The position numbers and the translations under genes were made by a program. From assembly GCF_900078315.1 (NCBI RefSeq), contig NZ_FKBS01000013.1, positions 27,883 to 91,882 of the forward strand: DNA of 64,000 nt. The letters are read 5' to 3'. The notes under the pieces are model-generated. The model was not told where the DNA came from. It ran no database searches and worked only from the letters and a program-made list of their open reading frames with translations. Positions 28,181-39,268 of this stretch are shown here, in pieces. Positions within the stretch are counted from its first letter, which is position 1, and the number at the start of each line of letters is the position of its first letter. The DNA comes from Bordetella ansorpii (GTDB taxonomy: Bacteria > Pseudomonadota > Gammaproteobacteria > Burkholderiales > Burkholderiaceae_B).

Positions 28181-29017
28181 TCAGCCGGCCTCGATCAATG
28201 CGGCGTAGCCTGCACGCGAATCCGGCCATTGCAGCGTCAGTCCGCTGCCGCGAAGCCGCGCATTGGACAGCCGCTTGCTGCCCACGCCGGGTGGCGGCGG
28301 ACCCTCGGCGGGCGCGGGCGCGCCCAGCAGCCCGGCCAGGTAGCCATACAGTACGTGCAGCGGCAACGGCGTGTCGTCGCAACCGATGTATACGGGCGCG
28401 ACCTCGGGCGCATGCAGCAGGTGCGCCACGGCGGCGGCGGCATCGTCGATGTGCATGCGGTTGGCCCAATGCGGCGGGTCGTGCGGCGCGCGGGCATCGC
28501 CCGCGCGAACGCGCTCGATCAATTGCGCGCGCCCCGGGCCGTACAGCCCCGCCAGGCGCAACGCCGTCGCGGGCAAGCCCTGCCGGGCCAGCCACTGTTC
28601 GGCCTGCAGCAGAATCTCGCCATTGAATCCCTTGGGTTGCGTCGGCGCGCTTTCATCGATCCAGGCGCCGCCATGGCCGCCGTACACCGCCGACGACGAG
28701 ATGAACACCACGCGTTCGAGCCGCGCGCGGTCCAGCGCGCCGAACACGTGGGGCAGGGGATCGGTGAAGACGCGGGCGTAGGCCTGCGGGTCGCGCTTGC
28801 CCGGCGAAGGCAGCCAGGCCACGCGGGTGATGCCTTCCGGCAATCGCGCCAACTGATCGGGCTGGCCCAGGTCGGCCTGCAGCCAGCGCAGGCCGGCGGG
28901 CGCGTCGGCGGGCGGCGCCGAACGGCGCAAGGCCCATACCTCGTCGCCGCGCGCCAGCAGCAGGCGAGCGGCGCGCATGCCCAGGTCGCCGCAGCCGACC
29001 ATCAAGATGCGTTCCAT
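28181..29017 (-). CDS. NAD(P)-dependent epimerase/reductase, YeeZ-like atypical SDR
   Basis: A 278-residue atypical short-chain dehydrogenase. The nucleotide-binding motif is at the very N-terminus (MERILMVGCGDLGMRAARLL), and FISSSAVYGGHGG supplies the Ser-Tyr region at about residue 105. A later NRMHIDDAAAAVAHLL segment is typical of YeeZ-like epimerases. The substrate is unknown; it is cytosolic. The start at 29017 has GGGAGA upstream, and in-frame codons further out overlap the leader of the next gene. It is separated by 55 bases from the ETF-QO gene on the same strand, so the two may be cotranscribed. Confidence 0.8.
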   Translation of the reverse strand: MERILMVGCGDLGMRAARLLLARGDEVWALRRSAPPADAPAGLRWLQADLGQPDQLARLPEGITRVAWLPSPGKRDPQAYARVFTDPLPHVFGALDRARLERVVFISSSAVYGGHGGAWIDESAPTQPKGFNGEILLQAEQWLARQGLPATALRLAGLYGPGRAQLIERVRAGDARAPHDPPHWANRMHIDDAAAAVAHLLHAPEVAPVYIGCDDTPLPLHVLYGYLAGLLGAPAPAEGPPPPGVGSKRLSNARLRGSGLTLQWPDSRAGYAALIEAG

Positions 29018-29072
29018 CCGCGTCTCCCTGGAGAGTGGAGCCGCCGCGCGGCCAAGGCGCGGCGGGGCGTCC

Positions 29073-30719
29073 TCACATGCCGCTGTAGACCGGACCTTCG
29101 CCGCCCTGCGGCGCGACCCAGACGATGTTCTGGGTCGGATCCTTGATGTCGCAGGTCTTGCAGTGCACGCAGTTCTGCGCGTTGATCTGCAGCTTGTCCG
29201 CACCGTGGTCGTCCTTGATGAACTCGTACACGCCGGCCGGGCAATAGCGCGCCTCGGGACCGCCGTACTGCGCCAGGTTCACGGACACCGGGATGCTCGG
29301 ATCCTTCAACGTCAGGTGGACCGGCTCGTTTTCGTCGTGGTTGGTGTTCGAGATGAACACCGAACTGAGCTTGTCGAACGTGAGCTTGCCGTCGGGCTTG
29401 GGGTAGTCGATGCGCGCGCACTGCGAGGCCGGCTGCAGGTAGGTGTGGTCGGCCTTGGTGCGGTGGATGGTCCAGGGGAAATTGCCCTTGAGCAGCCATT
29501 GTTCGACGCCGGTCATGAGCGTGGCCACCGTGCGGCCCTTCTTGAACCACTGCTTGAAATTGCGCGCCTTGTGCAGCTCGGCGTGCAGCCAGGAAGCGTC
29601 GAAGGCGGCGGGGTAGGACGTGAGCTCGTCCTGCTTGCGGTCGGCGCCCAGGGCCTCGAACGCAGCCTCGGCGGCCAGCTTGCCGGTCTTGATGGCGGCG
29701 TGGCTGCCCTTGATGCGCGAGGCGTTCATGAAGCCGGCTTCACAGCCGATCATGGCGCCGCCCGGGAACACCAGCTTGGGCAGCGACAGCAGGCCGCCCG
29801 CGGTGATGGCGCGTGCGCCGTAGGCGATGCGCTTGCCGCCTTCGAACGTGGTGCGGATGGCAGGGTGCGTCTTGTAGCGCTGGAATTCCTCGAACGGCGA
29901 CAGCCAGGGATTGGCGTAGTCCAGGCCGACCACCATGCCGACCGCCACCAGGTTGTTGTCCAGGTGATAGAGGAACGAGCCGCCGTAGGTGTCGCTGTCC
30001 AGCGGCCAGCCGGCCGTGTGGATGACCAGGCCGGGGCGCGACTGCGCGGGATCGACTTCCCACAGCTCCTTGATGCCGATGCCGTAGGACTGCGGATCGC
30101 GGCCTTCGTCCAGCTTGTAGCGGGAGATGAGCTGGCGGCCCAACTGGCCGCGCGCGCCTTCGGCGAACAGGGTGTAGCGGGCCAGCAGTTCCATGCCGGG
30201 CTGGTAGTGGTCGGTGTGCGAGCCATCGCGCGCCACGCCCATGTCGCCGGTAGCCACGCCGCGCACGGCGCCGGCCTCGTCGTACAGCACCTCGACGGCG
30301 GCGAAGCCGGGGAACACGTCCACACCCAGGCTCTCGGCCTGTTCGCCCAGCCACTTCACCACGTCGCCCAGGCGGACGATGTAGTTGCCCTCATTGTGAA
30401 AACAGGCAGGCAGCATCCAGTTGGGCGTGCGGCGCGCGCCGGTGGGCGACAGGAACAGGAACTGGTCCTGCGTGACCGGCACGTTCAGCGGCGCGCCCTT
30501 TTCCTTCCAGTCGGGGATCAGCTCGGTCAGCGCCAGGGGATCCATGACGGCGCCGGACAGGATATGGGCGCCCAGTTCGGCGCCTTTCTCCAGCACGCAG
30601 ACGCTGACCTCGCGGTCTTTCTCGGCGGCGAGCTGTTTCAGGCGGATCGCGGCGGCCAGGCCGGCAGGCCCGCCTCCCACCACGACCACGTCATATTCCA
30701 TTGATTCCCGTTCTGACAT
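29073..30719 (-). CDS. Electron transfer flavoprotein-ubiquinone oxidoreductase
   Basis: A 548-residue inner-membrane-associated flavo/iron-sulfur enzyme. It passes electrons from ETF (fatty-acid and amino-acid dehydrogenases) to ubiquinone. The FAD-binding motif YDVVVVGGGPAGLAAAIRL sits at about residues 9-27, with the family segments GAHILSGAVMDP and CFHNEGNYIVRLGDVVKWL after it. The C-terminal 4Fe-4S ferredoxin-like site has CPAGVYEF, then NCVHCKTCDIKDPTQNI, giving four ligand cysteines. The length matches the family (~545-560). The start MSERESMEYD has GAGGGG about nine bases upstream; the inner ATG at 30701 is possible. Confidence 0.93.
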   Translation of the reverse strand: MSERESMEYDVVVVGGGPAGLAAAIRLKQLAAEKDREVSVCVLEKGAELGAHILSGAVMDPLALTELIPDWKEKGAPLNVPVTQDQFLFLSPTGARRTPNWMLPACFHNEGNYIVRLGDVVKWLGEQAESLGVDVFPGFAAVEVLYDEAGAVRGVATGDMGVARDGSHTDHYQPGMELLARYTLFAEGARGQLGRQLISRYKLDEGRDPQSYGIGIKELWEVDPAQSRPGLVIHTAGWPLDSDTYGGSFLYHLDNNLVAVGMVVGLDYANPWLSPFEEFQRYKTHPAIRTTFEGGKRIAYGARAITAGGLLSLPKLVFPGGAMIGCEAGFMNASRIKGSHAAIKTGKLAAEAAFEALGADRKQDELTSYPAAFDASWLHAELHKARNFKQWFKKGRTVATLMTGVEQWLLKGNFPWTIHRTKADHTYLQPASQCARIDYPKPDGKLTFDKLSSVFISNTNHDENEPVHLTLKDPSIPVSVNLAQYGGPEARYCPAGVYEFIKDDHGADKLQINAQNCVHCKTCDIKDPTQNIVWVAPQGGEGPVYSGM

Positions 30720-30827
30720 TGCAGCGTTCCCCTCTATGGCTTCGATATGGCAAGAAGTATCATCGGCGATTGTATTGCAGCCGGCGGGGCCCGTCGGCGC
30801 GCGCTTCCCTCTTCAGGAGTTCCCCGT

Positions 30828-31280
30828 TTGTCCGCCGACTTCCCGACGATGCGCCTGCTTGCCGAAGGCGACATCCATCATGTCGATCTGCCCTTGCGCT
30901 GGGGCGATTCCGACTCCCTCAATCATCTCAACAACACTGTCTATTTCCGCCTGATGGAAGAGGCGCGCATGCGCATCCTCTATGGCGCGGGCATGCAACT
31001 GCCCGGCCCGGGCGCGGGCGCCATCCTGGCGCATGCCTCGTGCGATTTCATGCGTCCGCTGACCTATCCGGCCGACGTGCGCGTCACGCACCGGGTGGCG
31101 CGCATCGGCCGCTCCAGCATCGAGTTCGAACTGACGCTGGAGAAACTGGGCGACGAGGCCGGTATCTATGCGCGCGGCCGCAACGTGCTGGTGTGCATGG
31201 ACTTCGTGGCGAACCGCTCGCAGCCCTGGCCCGAGGAGCTGCTGCGCAAGTTCGGCGCGCAGTTCCGGCCCGCCGGCTGA
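30828..31280 (+). CDS. Acyl-CoA thioesterase, 4HBT hotdog family, TTG start
   Basis: A 150-residue hotdog-fold thioesterase that hydrolyses acyl-CoA. The active-site segment LRWGDSDSLNHLNNTVYFR near the N-terminus carries the catalytic Asp of the 4-hydroxybenzoyl-CoA thioesterase type. I choose a TTG at 30828 because AGGAG (30815-30819) lies eight bases before it and the resulting length equals the family norm. An upstream ATG at 30747 would add 27 residues that look like noise, and an internal ATG (30849) has no ribosome site. It is divergent from the ETF-QO gene and upstream of the CoA-transferase pair. The acyl substrate is not evident. Confidence 0.75.
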   Translation: MSADFPTMRLLAEGDIHHVDLPLRWGDSDSLNHLNNTVYFRLMEEARMRILYGAGMQLPGPGAGAILAHASCDFMRPLTYPADVRVTHRVARIGRSSIEFELTLEKLGDEAGIYARGRNVLVCMDFVANRSQPWPEELLRKFGAQFRPAG

Positions 31281-31392
31281 ATGGTGCGGCGCGGCACCTG
31301 CCGCTACAATCGTCTGCAAAATGAACTACGCGGCGCTTCGCACCGGCGGGCGCCTTTCGTACGGTTTCGAACTCGATAAAGGAGCTGGAGCA

Positions 31393-32091
31393 ATGGACAA
31401 GGTTTATGCAAGCGCCGCCGAGGCGCTGGCAGGCGTCGTCAAGGACGGCCAGATGATCGCCGTCGGCGGTTTCGGGCTGTGCGGTATCCCCGAGGCCCTG
31501 ATTGCCGCGTTGCGCGATTCGGGCGTGAAAGACCTGACCTGCATCAGCAACAACGCCGGCGTCGACGGTTTCGGCCTGGGCCAGTTGCTGACCACCCGCC
31601 AGATCCGCAAGATGATCGCCTCCTACGTGGGCGAGAACAAGGAATTCGAACGCCAGTACCTGGCAGGCGAACTCGAGCTCGAGTTCACGCCGCAGGGCAC
31701 GCTGGCCGAGAAGCTGCGCGCCGGCGGCGCCGGCATCCCGGCGTTCTTCACCCGCACCGGCGTGGGCACCATCGTGGCCGACGGCAAGGAAATCCGCGAG
31801 TTCGACGGCGAGCAGTACGTGATGGAACGTTCGCTGGTGCCCGACGTGTCGCTGGTCAAGGCCTACAAGGCCGACCGCAGCGGCAACCTGGTGTTCCGCA
31901 AGACCGCGCGCAACTTCAACCCCAACGTGGCGATGGCCGGCCGTGTCACCATCGTCGAGGTCGAGGAAGTGGTCGACACCGGCGCGTTCGATCCCGACCA
32001 GATCCATCTGCCCGGCATCTTCGTGCACCGCATCGTGGTCAACGCCAGCCCGGAAAAACGCATCGAACAACGCACCACGCGTAGCGCCTAA
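31393..32091 (+). CDS. scoA: 3-oxoacid CoA-transferase, alpha subunit
   Basis: A 232-residue subunit A of succinyl-CoA:3-ketoacid CoA-transferase, which activates acetoacetate (or a related 3-oxoacid) with succinyl-CoA. The motif [13 protein letters not shown] at about residues 24-36 and the [17 protein letters not shown] segment are characteristic. The [15 protein letters not shown] region is the family's central loop. GGAGCTGGAG directly precedes the ATG at 31393. A longer in-frame start at 31321 is less likely. The B subunit follows 11 bases later, so the two form one operon. Confidence 0.93.
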   Translation: MDKVYASAAEALAGVVKDGQMIAVGGFGLCGIPEALIAALRDSGVKDLTCISNNAGVDGFGLGQLLTTRQIRKMIASYVGENKEFERQYLAGELELEFTPQGTLAEKLRAGGAGIPAFFTRTGVGTIVADGKEIREFDGEQYVMERSLVPDVSLVKAYKADRSGNLVFRKTARNFNPNVAMAGRVTIVEVEEVVDTGAFDPDQIHLPGIFVHRIVVNASPEKRIEQRTTRSA

Positions 32092-32102
32092 GGAGACGAA
32101 AC

Positions 32103-32756
32103 ATGGCATGGTCCCGCGATGAAATGGCGGCGCGCGCCGCGCAAGAACTGAAAGACGGTTTCTACGTGAACCTGGGCATCGGCCTGCCCACCCTGGTGGC
32201 CAACCACGTGCCCGAGGGTATCGAGGTCTGGCTGCAGTCCGAGAACGGCCTCTTGGGCATCGGCCCGTTTCCCACCGACGAGCAGGTCGACGCCGACCTG
32301 ATCAACGCCGGCAAGCAGACGGTCACCACGCTGCCCGGCTCGTCGATCTTCTCGTCGGCCGATTCGTTCGGCATGATCCGGGGCGGCAAGATCAACCTGG
32401 CCATCCTGGGCGCCATGCAGGTGTCCGAGAAGGGCGACCTGGCCAACTGGATGATCCCGGGCAAGATGGTCAAGGGCATGGGCGGCGCGATGGACCTGGT
32501 GGCCGGCGTCAAGCGCGTCGTCGTGCTGATGGAACACGTGGCCAAGAAGAAGGACGGCACGGAAGACATCAAGCTGCTGCCCGAGTGCAATCTGCCGCTG
32601 ACCGGCGTGGGCGTGGTCGATCTCATCATCACCGATCTCGGCGTGATGGAAGTCACCGAAGACGGCCTGAAGCTGCTGGAAACGGCGCCGGGCGTCACGG
32701 TCGACGAGATCAAGTCCAAGACGCTGGCCAAGCTGGATGTGTCGCTGGTGGCGTAA
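32103..32756 (+). CDS. scoB: 3-oxoacid CoA-transferase, beta subunit
   Basis: A 217-residue subunit B carrying the catalytic glutamate in the motif [12 protein letters not shown], at about residue 46. That Glu forms the enzyme-CoA thioester during transfer between succinyl-CoA and 3-oxoacids. The [19 protein letters not shown] and [14 protein letters not shown] stretches are canonical. AGGAGACGAA precedes the start. It is cotranscribed with scoA, and a good terminator lies behind it. Confidence 0.94.
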   Translation: MAWSRDEMAARAAQELKDGFYVNLGIGLPTLVANHVPEGIEVWLQSENGLLGIGPFPTDEQVDADLINAGKQTVTTLPGSSIFSSADSFGMIRGGKINLAILGAMQVSEKGDLANWMIPGKMVKGMGGAMDLVAGVKRVVVLMEHVAKKKDGTEDIKLLPECNLPLTGVGVVDLIITDLGVMEVTEDGLKLLETAPGVTVDEIKSKTLAKLDVSLVA

Positions 32757-32792
32757 CCGGTTCGCCTGCGGCCTGCCGCAACGCAAGAAAAA

Positions 32793-32826
32793 ACGCCCTG
32801 TCCCGGTTTCGAGCAGGGCGTCTTGC
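32793..32826 (+). terminator. Hairpin terminator after scoB
   Basis: An 8-bp stem ACGCCCTG / CAGGGCGT with a 13-base loop, preceded by an A-run and followed by CTTGC. It is plausible in both directions. Confidence 0.6.
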
Positions 32827-32937
32827 TGTCAAGCGTAGGCCGTTTTCCGCTTGCGGCCAGTCGACGCTTCAGGGCCGTCGATAATTATTGAAATGACGGG
32901 CACGCATGTATTGCGCCCGCAACGGGTCTCGAATATC

Positions 32938-33402
32938 TCAGGCGGTATTGGCGTTGTGCCGACGCATGCCGATATGCGCGATGCCGTCTTCCATATAGAT
33001 TTCGGTTGCCGGCGTAAACCCATGTCCCGCATAAAACCCTTGCAGCCGATGTTGCGCACCCAGGTAGACGGGATGTGCCGGCCATAAGCGGCTGATCTCG
33101 TGCAGCGCCTGGCGCATCAGTTCGTGTCCCAGCCCGTTGCCGCGTGCGTCCTGTGCGGTGACCACGCGTCCGATCACGGCATCACCGGCATGGCTGCCGG
33201 GATCCAGCAACCGCGCGCCGGCAACCAGCCGCCCGTCCTTCCAGCCCATCAGGTGCCAGGTGTCGCCGGCCAGGTCCTGCCCGTCCAGGTCGAGGAAGAT
33301 GCATTGCTGCTCTACCACGAACACTTCGCTGCGCAGGCGCAACAGCGCATACAGCTCGGCGGTGGTCAGGTCGGTATGGTGTTTGCAGATCCAGGTAGGC
33401 AC
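32938..33402 (-). CDS. elaA: ElaA-like GNAT acetyltransferase
   Basis: A 154-residue GCN5-related acetyltransferase. The N-terminal LTTAELYALLRLRSEVFVVEQ is typical of ElaA-type proteins, and the acetyl-CoA-binding loop is GRVVTAQDARGNGLGHELM (about residues 77-95). The terminal HGFTPATEIYMEDGIAHIGM matches the family. The acceptor substrate is unknown. It is the last gene before a 470-base gap and is convergent with the scoAB operon. Confidence 0.88.
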   Translation of the reverse strand: MPTWICKHHTDLTTAELYALLRLRSEVFVVEQQCIFLDLDGQDLAGDTWHLMGWKDGRLVAGARLLDPGSHAGDAVIGRVVTAQDARGNGLGHELMRQALHEISRLWPAHPVYLGAQHRLQGFYAGHGFTPATEIYMEDGIAHIGMRRHNANTA

Positions 33403-33870
33403 GGAACAAGAAAATGTCGAAGGTGGGCGATGCGAGCGGGGTCAGTTCCCGCTGCGGTGGCAGGTCGACATGCTACCGGGATACTGGTGGTCGGAGACGA
33501 CCATCAGGCTGGCTGACAGCGGCGCCAGGCCAAACTGGGCTGCCGTGTCGCGCGAGGCCTGCGTTACGGGGGCGACGGGGTGGGAGGCTCGGGATAGGAA
33601 TCTCTCGATGCGCCAGCCTGCATGCAGATTGCCGGAGGCGGGAATGCCAGCGACGCGTAGCAAGCAAGTCACTGTTTTTATTACGAAAATGCACTGTTTT
33701 CAGCCGAGGTCGAGCGTTGCAGGGGTGAGGTCGATATTTCATGACAGATCCAAGACAAGTTCTTGGGGAATACCCTTGGTCTGAAAATTTATTTTCTTTA
33801 CTACAATGTGTATGTAAACAGATTTACATGAACCTTCGCTAGCTTCTTCCGCGCTCCGCCCGACTCCCTC
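33403..33870. other. 468-base intergenic stretch
   Basis: I support no gene here. Short frames on both strands resemble nothing I recognise. The right part is AT-rich and holds two inverted repeats: CCAAGA / TCTTGG at 33750-33766, and a perfect palindrome at 33812-33829. A possible -10 TACAAT lies at 33802-33807. It looks like the regulatory region of the RpiR-type operon. Confidence 0.5.
33812..33829. promoter_or_regulatory. Perfect palindrome, putative RpiR-family operator
   Basis: ATGTAAA-CAGA-TTTACAT is a perfect 7+4+7 inverted repeat 41 bases before the GTG of the RpiR-type regulator and just behind a TACAAT -10-like hexamer. RpiR/MurR regulators often bind such sites upstream of their own operon. 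Confidence 0.5.
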
Positions 33871-34758
33871 GTGTCTCCCCCCAAGAGCAAGGCCGCTCCC
33901 TCCATCGCCGACCGCATCGCCCGCGCGCAACCGGAATTCAGTCCGGTCCAGCACGCCATGGCCGAGTACGTCCTGGCGCATCAGTTCCGGGCGGCCACCA
34001 TGACCATCGACGAGTTCGCGGCCGCCGCGGGCGTGTCGGTGGCCAGCGCCAACCGCTTCGCCCGCGCGCTGGGCCTGCCGGGTTATCCGCAGTTCCGCGC
34101 CGAGCTGGCGCGCGGCTTCGAGGCGGCGCTGGAGCCCCTGGAGAAGATGCGTACCGAGCTGGGCCGTTCGGCCAGCGCCGCGCAGATCTTCGCCGCCTCG
34201 CTGCAGGAAGACATCGCCAACGCGCAGCGCACGCTGCAGTCGCTGGACGCCGATGCCTGTGAGCGCGCGGTGGACGCCATCCTGGCGGCCCAGCGCGTGT
34301 TCGTGATCGGCTTCGGCGCCAGCGGTTTCCTGGCCGGCATGCTGCATCGCGCGCTGTGCATGCACCTGAACATGGTCGAGTCGCTGGCAAGCGCCGGCGG
34401 GGTGTCGCACGCGGCGCGCCGCATGTCGCGCATGACGCGCGACGACCTGGTCATCGCCATCGCCTTCCCGCGCTATCTGTCCGATACCGTGACGCTGGCC
34501 AATGCCGCCAAGCAGGGCGGCGTGCCGGTGCTGGTGCTGACCGACAAGCCCACCTCCCCGCTGGCGCCTGCCGCGTCCGTCGCGTTGTACGCGCACAGCA
34601 GCCGCCAGCTCAGTCCCAATTCCGAAAGCGCCGCGCTCGGTCTCATCGAGGCGCTGGGAGCGGCGGTGGCCTATCGCGCCAAGAATTCCGTTGCCGCGGC
34701 AGCCGGCGTGACCGAGTCCGTCATGCCGTGGCTCATCCATGGTGTAGGAAAACGATGA
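33871..34758 (+). CDS. MurR/RpiR-family transcriptional regulator
   Basis: A 295-residue regulator with an N-terminal HTH_6 domain (about residues 12-85, including AAAAGVSVASANRFARALGL as the recognition helix region). A SIS domain lies at about 125-260 (RVFVIGFGASGFLAGMLH, then IAIAFPRYLSDTVTLAN), the fold that senses phosphosugars. Translation starts at GTG; no strong ribosome site is visible. Its stop overlaps the start of the isoaspartyl peptidase (ATGA), so it heads the peptide-use operon and probably controls it. The SIS ligand may be an amino-sugar phosphate, which would fit a link to murein fragments, but this is inference. Confidence 0.88.
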   Translation: MSPPKSKAAPSIADRIARAQPEFSPVQHAMAEYVLAHQFRAATMTIDEFAAAAGVSVASANRFARALGLPGYPQFRAELARGFEAALEPLEKMRTELGRSASAAQIFAASLQEDIANAQRTLQSLDADACERAVDAILAAQRVFVIGFGASGFLAGMLHRALCMHLNMVESLASAGGVSHAARRMSRMTRDDLVIAIAFPRYLSDTVTLANAAKQGGVPVLVLTDKPTSPLAPAASVALYAHSSRQLSPNSESAALGLIEALGAAVAYRAKNSVAAAAGVTESVMPWLIHGVGKR

Positions 34759-35741
34759 TTCAACCTGTGATCGCCATTCATGGCGGCGCCGGCGCGATGT
34801 CGCGCGCGGCGATGACTCCTGAAAAAGAACAGGAATACCTGTCCGCGCTGGACGGCATCCTGGCCGCTGGCCAGGCCGTGCTGGCCGCCGGCGGCAGCGC
34901 TCTGGACGCCGTCACCGAGGCCGTGCGCCTGCTGGAAGACTGCCCGCTGTTCAATGCCGGCCACGGCGCCGTGTTCACCAGCGCCGCCACGCACGAGCTG
35001 GACGCCTCCATCATGGACGGCGCCACGCTGCGTTCGGGCGCCATCGCGGGCGTCGATTGCGTGCGCAATCCGGTGTTGGCCGCGCGCAAGGTCATGGAAG
35101 AAAGCAAGCACGTGTTCTTCGTGGGCGAGGGCGCCGAAGCCTTCGCGCGCGAACACGGCCTGGATATCGTCGACCCTTCGTACTTCTCCACCGAGGCCCG
35201 CCGCGAGCAACTGCTGCGCGTGCAGCGCGAGACGCCCGAGGCGGCCGTGCTGGACCACGACGGCCAGGCCCTGGTGGCGAACAGCCAGCCCGCCGCCGCG
35301 CCCGCCGAGCCGCTGGATGCCGACAAGAAGCTGGGCACGGTGGGCGCCGTGGCGGTGGACGCGCAGGGCAACCTGGCCGCGGCCACGTCCACCGGCGGCA
35401 TCACCAACAAGCAGGTGGGCCGCGTGGGCGACGCGCCGCTGATCGGCGCCGGCTGCTATGCCAGCAACCGCACCTGCGCGGTCTCCACCACGGGCACCGG
35501 CGAGATGTTCATCCGCATGGTCGCCGCGTACGACGTGGCGGCGCAGATGGAATACGCCGGCACGCCGCTTGCGGAAGCCGCGCGCCGCGTCGTCGAGGAC
35601 AAGCTGCCGACCATCGGCGGCAAGGGCGGCCTGATCGCCGTCGACGCGCAGGGCAACGTGACCCTGCCGTTCAATACCGAAGGCATGTACCGTGGTTACG
35701 CCCGCGTGGGCGAGCCTCCCGTGGCGTCCATCTACCGATGA
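34755..35741 (+). CDS. iaaA: Isoaspartyl peptidase / L-asparaginase (Ntn hydrolase)
   Basis: A 328-residue Ntn hydrolase precursor that self-cleaves into alpha and beta chains and hydrolyses beta-aspartyl dipeptides and asparagine. MIQPVIAIHGGAGAMSR opens the alpha chain. The autocleavage site lies before Thr195 in KKLGTVGAVAVD, and the beta chain contains STGGITNKQVGRVGDAPLIG and the STTGTGE substrate loop. E. coli also has iaaA directly before gsiABCD. It is translationally coupled to the regulator upstream and 42 bases before gsiA. Confidence 0.92.
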   Translation: MIQPVIAIHGGAGAMSRAAMTPEKEQEYLSALDGILAAGQAVLAAGGSALDAVTEAVRLLEDCPLFNAGHGAVFTSAATHELDASIMDGATLRSGAIAGVDCVRNPVLAARKVMEESKHVFFVGEGAEAFAREHGLDIVDPSYFSTEARREQLLRVQRETPEAAVLDHDGQALVANSQPAAAPAEPLDADKKLGTVGAVAVDAQGNLAAATSTGGITNKQVGRVGDAPLIGAGCYASNRTCAVSTTGTGEMFIRMVAAYDVAAQMEYAGTPLAEAARRVVEDKLPTIGGKGGLIAVDAQGNVTLPFNTEGMYRGYARVGEPPVASIYR

Positions 35742-35783
35742 CCGCCGCCGATTTACGTAGTCTGCAAGATAGGAACAATCAAG

Positions 35784-37658
<1,875 letters not shown>

Positions 37659-37714
37659 TTTTTCTTGCAGTCCTCATCCACCACACCGACCCGTCCGCAA
37701 GACAGGAGCCTTAC

Positions 37715-39268
37715 ATGAAATTCGTATCGCGCCCGACCCAAATCATGGCCGCCGCCGCGCTGGCCTTTGGCGTGCTGGCCTCGCCCATGGCGATGGCCGC
37801 CAAGGATGTGACCCTCGCGGTCTCCATCGCGCTGGAAACGCTGGACCCCTACAACACCAACAGCACCCTGAACCAGGCGGCCGGCAAGGCCTACTACGAA
37901 GGCCTGTTCGAGTTCGACAAGGACCTGAAGATCCAGAAGGTCCTGGCCACCGACTACAGCGTTTCCGAAGACGGCCTGGAATACACCTTCAAGCTGCGCC
38001 AGGGCGTGAAGTTCCAGGACGGCACCGACTTCAATGCCGAAGCGGTCAAGATCAACTTCGACCGTCCGGCCAACCCGGACAACCGCCTGTCGCGCTACAT
38101 CCAGTTCAGCGTCATCAAGCAGATCGACGTCATCGATCCCTACACCGTCAAGATCACCCTGAAGAAGCCGTTCTCGGCCTTCATCAACGCGCTGGCCCAC
38201 CCGGCCGCCATGATGATCTCGCCTGCCGCGCTGAAGAAGTGGGGCAAGGAAATCGGTTTCCACCCCGTGGGCACCGGCCCCTTCGAATTCGTCGAGTGGA
38301 AGCCCGCCGAGTACCTGAAGGTCAAGAAGTTCGACGGCTACTGGAAGAAGGGTTACCCGAAGATCGACACCCTGACGTTCCGCACCGTCACCGACAACAA
38401 CACGCGCGCCGCCGTCGTGCAGACGGGCGAGGCCCAGTTCGCCTTCCCGGTGCCGTTCGAGCAGGCCTCGGTGCTGGCCAAGAACGACAAGATCGATCTG
38501 GTCGACCACAAGAACTCGATCATGGCGCGCTACCTGTCGATGAACGTGCAGCAGAAGCCGTTCGACAACGTCAAGGTCCGCCAGGCCGTCAACTACGCCA
38601 TCAACAAGCAGGCGCTGGCCAAGGTCGCGTTCGCCGGCTACGCCACCCAGGTCGACGGCGTGGTGCCGCAGGGCGTGGACTTCGCCACCAAGATCGGCCA
38701 ATGGCCCTACGATCCCAAGAAGGCCAAGGCATTGCTGGCCGAAGCCGGCTACCCCAACGGCTTCGAGAGCACGCTGTGGTCCGCCTACAACGACGGCACG
38801 TCGGTGAAGGTCGTCCAGTTCCTGCAGCAGCAACTGGCCCAGGTCGGCATCAAGGTGTCGGTCGAGGTGCTGGAATCCGGCCAGCGCGTGCAGCGCGTGC
38901 AGCAGGTGCAGAAGCCGGAAGACGCCAAGGTCCGCATGTACTACGCCGGCTGGTCGTCGTCGACCGGTGAAGCCGACTGGGGCCTGCGTCCGCTGCTGAC
39001 CACCGCCGCCTTTCCGCCGGTGCTGAACAACGTGTCGTACTACTCGAACAAGCAGGTCGACGAGGACATCGCCAACGCGCTGGCCACGACCGACCGCGCC
39101 GCCAAGACCAAGCTGTACGACGACGCGCAGAAGACGATCTGGAACGATGCCCCGTGGGCCTTCCTGGTGACGCAGAACAACCTGTACGCGCGTTCCAAGA
39201 ATCTCTCCGGCATCTACGTCGAACCCGATACCTCGTTCTGGTTCGGCGACATCGACCTGAAGCAGTAA
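37715..39268 (+). CDS. gsiB: Glutathione/peptide ABC transporter, periplasmic binding protein
   Basis: A 517-residue SBP family 5 protein with a clear signal peptide (hydrophobic IMAAAALAFGVLASPMAMAA, cleavage after AMA-A, about residue 28). It then has the DppA/GsiB-type start KDVTLAVSIALETLDPYNT and the segment LRQGVKFQDGTDFNAEAVKIN. It collects the ligand in the periplasm for GsiC/GsiD. ACAGGAGCC precedes the ATG. The last codons fall inside the first unit of a four-copy tandem repeat that runs into the spacer before gsiC. Confidence 0.93.
   Translation: MKFVSRPTQIMAAAALAFGVLASPMAMAAKDVTLAVSIALETLDPYNTNSTLNQAAGKAYYEGLFEFDKDLKIQKVLATDYSVSEDGLEYTFKLRQGVKFQDGTDFNAEAVKINFDRPANPDNRLSRYIQFSVIKQIDVIDPYTVKITLKKPFSAFINALAHPAAMMISPAALKKWGKEIGFHPVGTGPFEFVEWKPAEYLKVKKFDGYWKKGYPKIDTLTFRTVTDNNTRAAVVQTGEAQFAFPVPFEQASVLAKNDKIDLVDHKNSIMARYLSMNVQQKPFDNVKVRQAVNYAINKQALAKVAFAGYATQVDGVVPQGVDFATKIGQWPYDPKKAKALLAEAGYPNGFESTLWSAYNDGTSVKVVQFLQQQLAQVGIKVSVEVLESGQRVQRVQQVQKPEDAKVRMYYAGWSSSTGEADWGLRPLLTTAAFPPVLNNVSYYSNKQVDEDIANALATTDRAAKTKLYDDAQKTIWNDAPWAFLVTQNNLYARSKNLSGIYVEPDTSFWFGDIDLKQ

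Noticed and set aside
33442..33672. A 76-codon minus-strand frame upstream of the RpiR operon
   Set aside because: No recognisable motif, ribosome site or codon signal, and it lies in what looks like a regulatory gap.
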